Origin: Palaemon carinicauda
Taxonomy: Eukaryota > Arthropoda > Malacostraca > Decapoda > Palaemonidae
NCBI RefSeq assembly: GCF_036898095.1
Contig: NC_090766.1
Span: forward strand, 39,577,493 to 39,641,492
DNA length: 64,000 nucleotides
Direction of reading: 5' to 3'
Shown piece by piece: positions 53,301-64,000 of the stretch (its first letter is position 1; each line of letters opens with the position of its first letter). The position numbers were made by a program, and so were the translations under genes. The notes under the pieces were generated by a model. That model did no database searches. It had not been told where the DNA came from and saw only the letters and a list, made by a program, of their open reading frames with translations.

Positions 53301-56300
53301 GCAGTTGGAGCAGCCAATTCTTCAGACGGCAGCAGTTGGAGCAGCCAATTCTTCAGACGGCACCATTTAGAGCAGCGACTTTTTCAGACGGCACCAGTTT
53401 GTGCACCCAATTCTTAGACGGCACCGTTTTGTGCACCCAATTCTTCAGACGGCACCGTTTTGTGCACTCAATTCTTCAGACGGCACCATTTTGCGCAGTC
53501 ACTTCTTCAGACGACATTATTTAGAGCAGCCACTTCTTCAGACGGCACCAGTTGGAGCAGCCACTTCTTCAGACGGCACCAGTTTGAGCAGCCACGTCTT
53601 CAGACGGCACCAGTTGGAGCAGCCACTTCTTCAGACGGGACCAGTTGGAGCAGCCACTTCTTCAGACGGGACCAGTTGGAGCAGCCACTTATTCAGACGG
53701 GACCAGTTGGAGCAGCCAATTCTTTAGACGGCACCATTTTGAGCAGCCAATTCTTCAGACGGCACCATTTTGAGCAGCCAATTCTTCAGACGGCAGCAGT
53801 TGGAGCAGCCAATTCTTCAGACGGCAGCAGTTGCAGCAGCCACTTCTTCAGACGGCACTAGTTGGAGTAGCCACTTCTTCAGACGGCACCAGTTGGAGCA
53901 GCCACTTCTTCAGACAGCACTAGTTGGAGCAGCCACTACTTCAGACGGCACCATTTTGAGCAGCCACTTCCTCAGACGGCACGAGCACCTAATTCTTCAG
54001 ACGGCATCAGTTTGAGCAGCCAATTCTTCAGACGGCATCAGTTTGAGCAGCCAATTCTTCAGACGGCACCAGTTTGAGCAGCCAATTCTTCAGACGGCAC
54101 CAGTTTGAGCAGCCAATTCTTCAGACAGCACCAGTTTGAGCAGCCAATTCTTCAGACGGCACCAGTTAGAGCAGCCAGTTTTTCAGAAGGCACCAGTTTG
54201 AGCACCAAATTCTTCAGATGGCACCATTTTGAGCAGCCAATTATTCAGAGGGTGCAAATTTTTCAGACGACACCATTTTGAGCACCCAATTCTTCAGACA
54301 GTACCAGTTTGTGCACCCAATTCTTCAGACAGGACCATTTTGGGCAGCCACTTCTTCAGACGGCACCATTTATAGAAGCCATTTCTTAAGATGGCACCAG
54401 TTGGAGCAGCCAATTCTTCAGACGGCACTAATTTAGAGCAGCCACTTCTTCAGACGGCATCATTTAGAGTAGTCACTTCTTCAGACAGCACCATTTAGAG
54501 CAGCGACTTTTTCAGACGGCACCAGTTTGTGCACCCAATTCTTAGACGGCACTGTTTTGTGCACCCAATTCTTCAGACGGCACCGTTTTGTGCACCCAAT
54601 TCTTCAGACGGCACCGTTTTGTGCACCCAATTCTTCAGACGGCACCGTTTTGTGCACTCAATTCTTCAGACGGCACCATTTTGCGCAGTCACTTTTTCAG
54701 ATGACATTTAGAGTAGCCTCTTCTTCAGACGGCACCAGTTGGAGCAGCCACTTCTTCAGACGGCACCAGTTGGAGCTGCCACTTCTTCAGACGGCACCAG
54801 TTTGTGCACCCAATTCTTTAGACGGCACCATTTTGAGCAGCCAATTCTTCAGAGGGCGCCAATTTTTCAGATGGTACCATTTTGAACACCTATTTCTTCA
54901 GACGGCACCAGTTAGAGCAGCCAGTTCTTCAGAAGGCACCAGTTTGAGCACCAAATTCTTCAGATGGCACCATTTTGAGCAGCCAATTCTTCAGAGGGCG
55001 CAAATTTTTCAGACGACACCATTTTGAGCCCCCAATTTTTCAAACAGCACCAGTTTGTGCACCCAATTCTTCAGACGGCACCATTTATAGAAGCCACTTC
55101 TTCAGACGGCACCAGTTGGAGCAGCCAATTCTTCAGATGGCACTAATTTGAGCAGCCACTTCTTCAGACGGCACCATTTAGAGCAGCCACTTTTTCAGAC
55201 GCCACCAGTTTGTGCAGCCAATTTTTCAGAAGGCACCAGTTTGTGCACCTAATTCTTCAGACAGATCCATTTTGACCATCCAATTCTAAAGACGGCACCA
55301 GTTGGAGCAGCCACTTCTTCAGACGGCACCAGTTGGAGCAGCCACTTCTTCAGATGGCACCAGTTGGAGCAGCCACTTCTTCAGACGGCACCAGTTGGAG
55401 CAGCCACTTCTTCAGACGGCACCAGTTGGAGCAGCCACTTCTTCAGACGGCACCAGTTGGAGCAGCCACTTCTTCAGACGGCACCAGTTGGAGCAGCCAC
55501 TTCTTCAGACGGCACCAGTTGGAGCAGCCACTTCTTCAGACGGGACCAGTTGGAGCAGCCACTTCTTCAGACGGGACCAGTTGGAGCAGCCACTTCTTCA
55601 GACGGGACCAGTTGGAGCAACCAATTCTTCAGACGGCACCATTTTGAGCAGCCAATTCTTTAGACGGCACCATTTTGAGCAGCCAATTCTTCAGACGGCA
55701 GCAGTTGGAGCAGCCAATTCTTCAGACGGCAGCAGTTGGAGCAGCCAATTCTTCAGACGGCACCATTTAGAGCAGCGACTTTTTCAGACGGCACCAGTTT
55801 GTGCACCCAATTCTTAGACGGCACCGTTTTGTGCACCCAATTCTTCAGACGGCACCGTTTTGTGCACTCAATTCTTCAGACGGCACCATTTTGCGCAGTC
55901 ACTTCTTCAGACGACATTATTTAGAGCAGCCACTTCTTCAGACGGCACCAGTTGGAGCAGCCACTTCTTCAGACGGCACCAGTTTGAGCAGCCACGTCTT
56001 CAGACGGCACCAGTTGGAGCAGCCACTTCTTCAGACGGGACCAGTTGGAGCAGCCACTTCTTCAGACGGGACCAGTTGGAGCAGCCACTTATTCAGACGG
56101 GACCAGTTGGAGCAGCCAATTCTTTAGACGGCACCATTTTGAGCAGCCAATTCTTCAGACGGCACCATTTTGAGCAGCCAATTCTTCAGACGGCAGCAGT
56201 TGGAGCAGCCAATTCTTCAGACGGCAGCAGTTGCAGCAGCCACTTCTTCAGACGGCACTAGTTGGAGTAGCCACTTCTTCAGACGGCACCAGTTGGAGCA

Positions 56301-59300
56301 GCCACTTCTTCAGACAGCACTAGTTGGAGCAGCCACTACTTCAGACGGCACCATTTTGAGCAGCCACTTCCTCAGACGGCACGAGCACCTAATTCTTCAG
56401 ACGGCATCAGTTTGAGCAGCCAATTCTTCAGACGGCATCAGTTTGAGCAGCCAATTCTTCAGACGGCACCAGTTTGAGCAGCCAATTCTTCAGACGGCAC
56501 CAGTTTGAGCAGCCAATTCTTCAGACAGCACCAGTTTGAGCAGCCAATTCTTCAGACGGCACCAGTTAGAGCAGCCAGTTTTTCAGAAGGCACCAGTTTG
56601 AGCACCAAATTCTTCAGATGGCACCATTTTGAGCAGCCAATTATTCAGAGGGTGCAAATTTTTCAGACGACACCATTTTGAGCACCCAATTCTTCAGACA
56701 GTACCAGTTTGTGCACCCAATTCTTCAGACAGGACCATTTTGGGCAGCCACTTCTTCAGACGGCACCATTTATAGAAGCCATTTCTTAAGATGGCACCAG
56801 TTGGAGCAGCCAATTCTTCAGACGGCACTAATTTAGAGCAGCCACTTCTTCAGACGGCATCATTTAGAGTAGTCACTTCTTCAGACAGCACCATTTAGAG
56901 CAGCGACTTTTTCAGACGGCACCAGTTTGTGCACCCAATTCTTAGACGGCACTGTTTTGTGCACCCAATTCTTCAGACGGCACCGTTTTGTGCACCCAAT
57001 TCTTCAGACGGCACCGTTTTGTGCACCCAATTCTTCAGACGGCACCGTTTTGTGCACTCAATTCTTCAGACGGCACCATTTTGCGCAGTCACTTTTTCAG
57101 ATGACATTTAGAGTAGCCTCTTCTTCAGACGGCACCAGTTGGAGCAGCCACTTCTTCAGACGGCACCAGTTGGAGCTGCCACTTCTTCAGACGGCACCAG
57201 TTTGTGCACCCAATTCTTTAGACGGCACCATTTTGAGCAGCCAATTCTTCAGAGGGCGCCAATTTTTCAGATGGTACCATTTTGAACACCTATTTCTTCA
57301 GACGGCACCAGTTAGAGCAGCCAGTTCTTCAGAAGGCACCAGTTTGAGCACCAAATTCTTCAGATGGCACCATTTTGAGCAGCCAATTCTTCAGAGGGCG
57401 CAAATTTTTCAGACGACACCATTTTGAGCCCCCAATTTTTCAAACAGCACCAGTTTGTGCACCCAATTCTTCAGACGGCACCATTTATAGAAGCCACTTC
57501 TTCAGACGGCACCAGTTGGAGCAGCCAATTCTTCAGATGGCACTAATTTGAGCAGCCACTTCTTCAGACGGCACCATTTAGAGCAGCCACTTTTTCAGAC
57601 GCCACCAGTTTGTGCAGCCAATTTTTCAGAAGGCACCAGTTTGTGCACCTAATTCTTCAGACAGATCCATTTTGACCATCCAATTCTAAAGACGGCACCA
57701 GTTGGAGCAGCCACTTCTTCAGACGGCACCAGTTGGAGCAGCCACTTCTTCAGATGGCACCAGTTGGAGCAGCCACTTCTTCAGACGGCACCAGTTGGAG
57801 CAGCCACTTCTTCAGACGGCACCAGTTGGAGCAGCCACTTCTTCAGACGGCACCAGTTGGAGCAGCCACTTCTTCAGACGGCACCAGTTGGAGCAGCCAC
57901 TTCTTCAGACGGCACCAGTTGGAGCAGCCACTTCTTCAGACGGCACCAGTTGGAGCAGCCACTTCTTCAGACGGGACCAGTTGGAGCAGCCACTTCTTCA
58001 GACGGGACCAGTTGGAGCAGCCACTTCTTCAGACGGGACCAGTTGGAGCAACCAATTCTTCAGACGGCACCATTTTGAGCAGCCAATTCTTTAGACGGCA
58101 CCATTTTGAGCAGCCAATTCTTCAGACGGCAGCAGTTGGAGCAGCCAATTCTTCAGACGGCAGCAGTTGGAGCAGCCAATTCTTCAGACGGCACCATTTA
58201 GAGCAGCGACTTTTTCAGACGGCACCAGTTTGTGCACCCAATTCTTAGACGGCACCGTTTTGTGCACCCAATTCTTCAGACGGCACCGTTTTGTGCACTC
58301 AATTCTTCAGACGGCACCATTTTGCGCAGTCACTTCTTCAGACGACATTATTTAGAGCAGCCACTTCTTCAGACGGCACCAGTTGGAGCAGCCACTTCTT
58401 CAGACGGCACCAGTTTGAGCAGCCACGTCTTCAGACGGCACCAGTTGGAGCAGCCACTTCTTCAGACGGGACCAGTTGGAGCAGCCACTTCTTCAGACGG
58501 GACCAGTTGGAGCAGCCACTTATTCAGACGGGACCAGTTGGAGCAGCCAATTCTTTAGACGGCACCATTTTGAGCAGCCAATTCTTCAGACGGCACCATT
58601 TTGAGCAGCCAATTCTTCAGACGGCAGCAGTTGGAGCAGCCAATTCTTCAGACGGCAGCAGTTGCAGCAGCCACTTCTTCAGACGGCACTAGTTGGAGTA
58701 GCCACTTCTTCAGACGGCACCAGTTGGAGCAGCCACTTCTTCAGACAGCACTAGTTGGAGCAGCCACTACTTCAGACGGCACCATTTTGAGCAGCCACTT
58801 CCTCAGACGGCACGAGCACCTAATTCTTCAGACGGCATCAGTTTGAGCAGCCAATTCTTCAGACGGCATCAGTTTGAGCAGCCAATTCTTCAGACGGCAC
58901 CAGTTTGAGCAGCCAATTCTTCAGACGGCACCAGTTTGAGCAGCCAATTCTTCAGACAGCACCAGTTTGAGCAGCCAATTCTTCAGACGGCACCAGTTAG
59001 AGCAGCCAGTTTTTCAGAAGGCACCAGTTTGAGCACCAAATTCTTCAGATGGCACCATTTTGAGCAGCCAATTATTCAGAGGGTGCAAATTTTTCAGACG
59101 ACACCATTTTGAGCACCCAATTCTTCAGACAGTACCAGTTTGTGCACCCAATTCTTCAGACAGGACCATTTTGGGCAGCCACTTCTTCAGACGGCACCAT
59201 TTATAGAAGCCATTTCTTAAGATGGCACCAGTTGGAGCAGCCAATTCTTCAGACGGCACTAATTTAGAGCAGCCACTTCTTCAGACGGCATCATTTAGAG

Positions 59301-62300
59301 TAGTCACTTCTTCAGACAGCACCATTTAGAGCAGCGACTTTTTCAGACGGCACCAGTTTGTGCACCCAATTCTTAGACGGCACTGTTTTGTGCACCCAAT
59401 TCTTCAGACGGCACCGTTTTGTGCACCCAATTCTTCAGACGGCACCGTTTTGTGCACCCAATTCTTCAGACGGCACCGTTTTGTGCACTCAATTCTTCAG
59501 ACGGCACCATTTTGCGCAGTCACTTTTTCAGATGACATTTAGAGTAGCCTCTTCTTCAGACGGCACCAGTTGGAGCAGCCACTTCTTCAGACGGCACCAG
59601 TTGGAGCTGCCACTTCTTCAGACGGCACCAGTTTGTGCACCCAATTCTTTAGACGGCACCATTTTGAGCAGCCAATTCTTCAGAGGGCGCCAATTTTTCA
59701 GATGGTACCATTTTGAACACCTATTTCTTCAGACGGCACCAGTTAGAGCAGCCAGTTCTTCAGAAGGCACCAGTTTGAGCACCAAATTCTTCAGATGGCA
59801 CCATTTTGAGCAGCCAATTCTTCAGAGGGCGCAAATTTTTCAGACGACACCATTTTGAGCCCCCAATTTTTCAAACAGCACCAGTTTGTGCACCCAATTC
59901 TTCAGACGGCACCATTTATAGAAGCCACTTCTTCAGACGGCACCAGTTGGAGCAGCCAATTCTTCAGATGGCACTAATTTGAGCAGCCACTTCTTCAGAC
60001 GGCACCATTTGAGCAGCCACTTTTTCAGACGCACCAGTTTGTGCAGCCAATTTTTCAGAAGGCACCAGTTTGTGCACCTAATTCTTCAGACAGCATCCAT
60101 TTTGACCATCCAATTCTTCAGACGGCACCAGTTGGAGCAGCCACTTCTTCAGACGGCACCAGTTGGAGCAGCCACTTCTTCAGACGGCACCAGTTGGAGC
60201 AGCCACTTCTTCAGACGGCACCAGTTGGAGCAGCCACTTCTTCAGACGGCACCAGTTGGAGCAGCCACTTCTTCAGACGGCACCAGTTGGAGCAGCCACT
60301 TCTTCAGACGGCACCAGTTGGAGCAGCCACTTCTTCAGACGGGACCAGTTGGAGCAGCCACTTCTTCAGACGGGACCAGTTGGAGCAGCCACTTCTTCAG
60401 ACGGGACCAGTTGGAGCAACCAATTCTTCAGACGGCACCATTTTGAGCAGCCAATTCTTTAGACGGCACCATTTTGAGCAGCCAATTCTTCAGACGGCAG
60501 CAGTTGGAGCAGCCAATTCTTCAGACGGCAGCAGTTGGAGCAGCCAATTCTTCAGACGGCACCATTTAGAGCAGCGACTTTTTCAGACGGCACCAGTTTG
60601 TGCACCCAATTCTTAGACGGCACCGTTTTGTGCACCCAATTCTTCAGACGGCACCGTTTTGTGCACTCAATTCTTCAGACGGCACCATTTTGCGCAGTCA
60701 CTTCTTCAGACGACATTATTTAGAGCAGCCACTTCTTCAGACGGCACCAGTTGGAGCAGCCACTTCTTCAGACGGCACCAGTTTGAGCAGCCACGTCTTC
60801 AGACGGCACCAGTTGGAGCAGCCACTTCTTCAGACGGGACCAGTTGGAGCAGCCACTTCTTCAGACGGGACCAGTTGGAGCAGCCACTTATTCAGACGGG
60901 ACCAGTTGGAGCAGCCAATTCTTTAGACGGCACCATTTTGAGCAGCCAATTCTTCAGACGGCACCATTTTGAGCAGCCAATTCTTCAGACGGCAGCAGTT
61001 GGAGCAGCCAATTCTTCAGACGGCAGCAGTTGCAGCAGCCACTTCTTCAGACGGCACTAGTTGGAGTAGCCACTTCTTCAGACGGCACCAGTTGGAGCAG
61101 CCACTTCTTCAGACAGCACTAGTTGGAGCAGCCACTACTTCAGACGGCACCATTTTGAGCAGCCACTTCCTCAGACGGCACGAGCACCTAATTCTTCAGA
61201 CGGCATCAGTTTGAGCAGCCAATTCTTCAGACGGCATCAGTTTGAGCAGCCAATTCTTCAGACGGCACCAGTTTGAGCAGCCAATTCTTCAGACGGCACC
61301 AGTTTGAGCAGCCAATTCTTCAGACAGCACCAGTTTGAGCAGCCAATTCTTCAGACGGCACCAGTTAGAGCAGCCAGTTTTTCAGAAGGCACCAGTTTGA
61401 GCACCAAATTCTTCAGATGGCACCATTTTGAGCAGCCAATTATTCAGAGGGTGCAAATTTTTCAGACGACACCATTTTGAGCACCCAATTCTTCAGACAG
61501 TACCAGTTTGTGCACCCAATTCTTCAGACAGGACCATTTTGGGCAGCCACTTCTTCAGACGGCACCATTTATAGAAGCCATTTCTTAAGATGGCACCAGT
61601 TGGAGCAGCCAATTCTTCAGACGGCACTAATTTAGAGCAGCCACTTCTTCAGACGGCATCATTTAGAGTAGTCACTTCTTCAGACAGCACCATTTAGAGC
61701 AGCGACTTTTTCAGACGGCACCAGTTTGTGCACCCAATTCTTAGACGGCACTGTTTTGTGCACCCAATTCTTCAGACGGCACCGTTTTGTGCACCCAATT
61801 CTTCAGACGGCACCGTTTTGTGCACCCAATTCTTCAGACGGCACCGTTTTGTGCACTCAATTCTTCAGACGGCACCATTTTGCGCAGTCACTTTTTCAGA
61901 TGACATTTAGAGTAGCCTCTTCTTCAGACGGCACCAGTTGGAGCAGCCACTTCTTCAGACGGCACCAGTTGGAGCTGCCACTTCTTCAGACGGCACCAGT
62001 TTGTGCACCCAATTCTTTAGACGGCACCATTTTGAGCAGCCAATTCTTCAGAGGGCGCCAATTTTTCAGATGGTACCATTTTGAACACCTATTTCTTCAG
62101 ACGGCACCAGTTAGAGCAGCCAGTTCTTCAGAAGGCACCAGTTTGAGCACCAAATTCTTCAGATGGCACCATTTTGAGCAGCCAATTCTTCAGAGGGCGC
62201 AAATTTTTCAGACGACACCATTTTGAGCCCCCAATTTTTCAAACAGCACCAGTTTGTGCACCCAATTCTTCAGACGGCACCATTTATAGAAGCCACTTCT

Positions 62301-63180
62301 TCAGACGGCACCAGTTGGAGCAGCCAATTCTTCAGATGGCACTAATTTGAGCAGCCACTTCTTCAGACGGCACCATTTAGAGCAGCCACTTTTTCAGACG
62401 CCACCAGTTTGTGCAGCCAATTTTTCAGAAGGCACCAGTTTGTGCACCTAATTCTTCAGACAGATCCATTTTGACCATCCAATTCTAAAGACGGCACCAG
62501 TTGGAGCAGCCACTTCTTCAGACGGCACCAGTTGGAGCAGCCACTTCTTCAGATGGCACCAGTTGGAGCAGCCACTTCTTCAGACGGCACCAGTTGGAGC
62601 AGCCACTTCTTCAGACGGCACCAGTTGGAGCAGCCACTTCTTCAGACGGCACCAGTTGGAGCAGCCACTTCTTCAGACGGCACCAGTTGGAGCAGCCACT
62701 TCTTCAGACGGCACCAGTTGGAGCAGCCACTTCTTCAGACGGGACCAGTTGGAGCAGCCACTTCTTCAGACGGGACCAGTTGGAGCAGCCACTTCTTCAG
62801 ACGGGACCAGTTGGAGCAGCCACTTCTTCAGACGGGACCAGTTGGAGCAACCAATTCTTCAGACGGCACCATTTTGAGCAGCCAATTCTTTAGACGGCAC
62901 CATTTTGAGCAGCCAATTCTTCAGACGGCAGCAGTTGGAGCAGCCAATTCTTCAGACGGCAGCAGTTGGAGCAGCCAATTCTTCAGACGGCACCATTTAG
63001 AGCAGCGACTTTTTCAGACGGCACCAGTTTGTGCACCCAATTCTTAGACGGCACCGTTTTGTGCACCCAATTCTTCAGACGGCACCGTTTTGTGCACTCA
63101 ATTCTTCAGACGGCACCATTTTGCGCAGTCACTTCTTCAGACGACATTATTTAGAGCAGCCACTTCTTCAGACGGCACCA
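50400..63180. repeat. 2.4 kb higher-order satellite repeat, five full copies
   Basis: The same series of 31 bp variants recurs at 50937, 53336, 55736, 58167, 60535 and 62966. Intervals are 2399, 2400, 2431, 2368 and 2431 bases, so lengths differ by one monomer. A second landmark (51371, 53770, 56170, 58601, 60969) gives the same first four intervals. Copies differ by very few bases; the one covering 59990-60120 is the most distinct (GACGCACC, TTTGAGCAGCC and CAGCATCC variants). Confidence 0.95.
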
Positions 63181-64000
63181 GTTGGAGCAGCCACTTCTTC
63201 AGACGGACCAGTTGGAGCAGCCACTTCTTCAGACGGGACCAGTTGGAGCAGCCACTTCTTCAGACGGGACCAGTTGGAGCAGCCACTTCTTCAGACGGGA
63301 CCAGTTGGAGCAGCCACTTCTTCAGACGGGACCAGTTGGAGCAGCCAATTCTTCAGACGGCACCATTTTGAGCAGCCAATTCTTCAGACGGCACCATTTT
63401 GAGCAGCCAATTCTTCAGACGGCAGCAGTTGGAGCAGCCAATTCTTCAGACGGCAGCAGTTGGAGCAGCCATTCTTCAGACGGCACCATTTGAGCAGCCA
63501 CTTTTCAGACGGCACCAGTTTGAGCAGCCAATTCTTCAGACGGCACCGTTTTGAGCAGCCAATTCTTCAGACGGCACCGTTTTGAGCAGCCAATTCTTCA
63601 GACGGCACCATTTTGCGCAGCACTTCTTCAGACGGCATAGTTTGAGCAGCCAATTCTTCAGACGGCACCAGTTTGAGCAGCCATTCTTCAGACGGCACCA
63701 GTTTGAGCAGCCATTCTTCAGACGGCACCAGTTTGAGCAGCCATTCTTCAGACGGCACCAGTTGAGCAGCCACTTCTTCAGACGGACCAGTTGGAGCAGC
63801 CATTCTTCAGACGGGACCAGTTTGAGCAGCCAATTCTTCAGACGGCACCATTTTGAGCAGCCAATTCTTCAGACGGCACCATTTTGAGCAGCCAATTCTT
63901 CAGACGGCAGCAGTTGGAGCAGCCAATTCTTCAGACGGCACCAGTTGAGCAGCCACTTCTTCAGACGGCACAGTTGGAGTAGCCACTTCTTCAGACGGCA
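63181..64000. repeat. Mixed 31 bp units at the window edge
   Basis: The higher-order register is lost after 63180; units with deletions (GCAGCCATTCTTCAGACGG) form short runs. The array continues past the window. Confidence 0.95.

Overview
This window is eukaryotic, non-genic, repeat-dominated DNA, most likely from a decapod crustacean. The reasons are two separate DIRS-like (tyrosine-recombinase) retrotransposons, tRNA-type SINE and LINE fragments of the kind common in decapod genomes, AT-rich intron-like DNA, and no bacterial gene organisation. No conventional host protein-coding gene could be supported. The organism call rests on remembered resemblance of repeats, not on a search.

Layout. 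1-5341: a long dispersed repeat (copy 1) that carries a 1.4 kb hAT-like non-autonomous transposon, then a SINE and a small MITE. 5342-14829: DIRS element 1, a dead copy with terminal and internal inverted repeats still recognisable. Its gag is interrupted by 2.8 kb of foreign DNA that includes copy 2 of the long dispersed repeat; its reverse transcriptase (RT) and recombinase frames carry stops and indels. 14830-24711: AT-rich intergenic or intronic DNA with LINE ends, a decayed Ty3/gypsy integrase, SINE remnants, palindromes and several splice-bounded segments. 24712-33486: DIRS element 2, nearly intact, with two apparently identical inverted repeats, gag with one homopolymer frameshift, full RT/RNase H, and a tyrosine recombinase with its catalytic set. 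It sits inside one unit of a local tandem duplication; the second unit (34786 to about 36260) preserves the empty site. 33517-39047: the rest of that duplication, a probable solo LTR, LINE 3' fragments and more possible exons. 39048-64000: about 25 kb of minisatellite, still running at the window edge.

How the parts relate. The two DIRS elements share the same plan: gag with a Cys-rich N-terminus and an RG-rich tail, RT plus RNase H, a recombinase in another frame, terminal inverted repeats, and an internal complementary region (ICR) copying both outer ends. The satellite blocks look different (30, 31, 33 and 34 bp monomers) but all align to one 31 bp ancestor. They are organised as a duplicated 4-5 kb macro-unit followed by at least five copies of a 2.4 kb higher-order repeat whose period changes in steps of one monomer. 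Candidate exons on the + strand lead into the start of the satellite, so the array may be transcribed; this last point is speculative.
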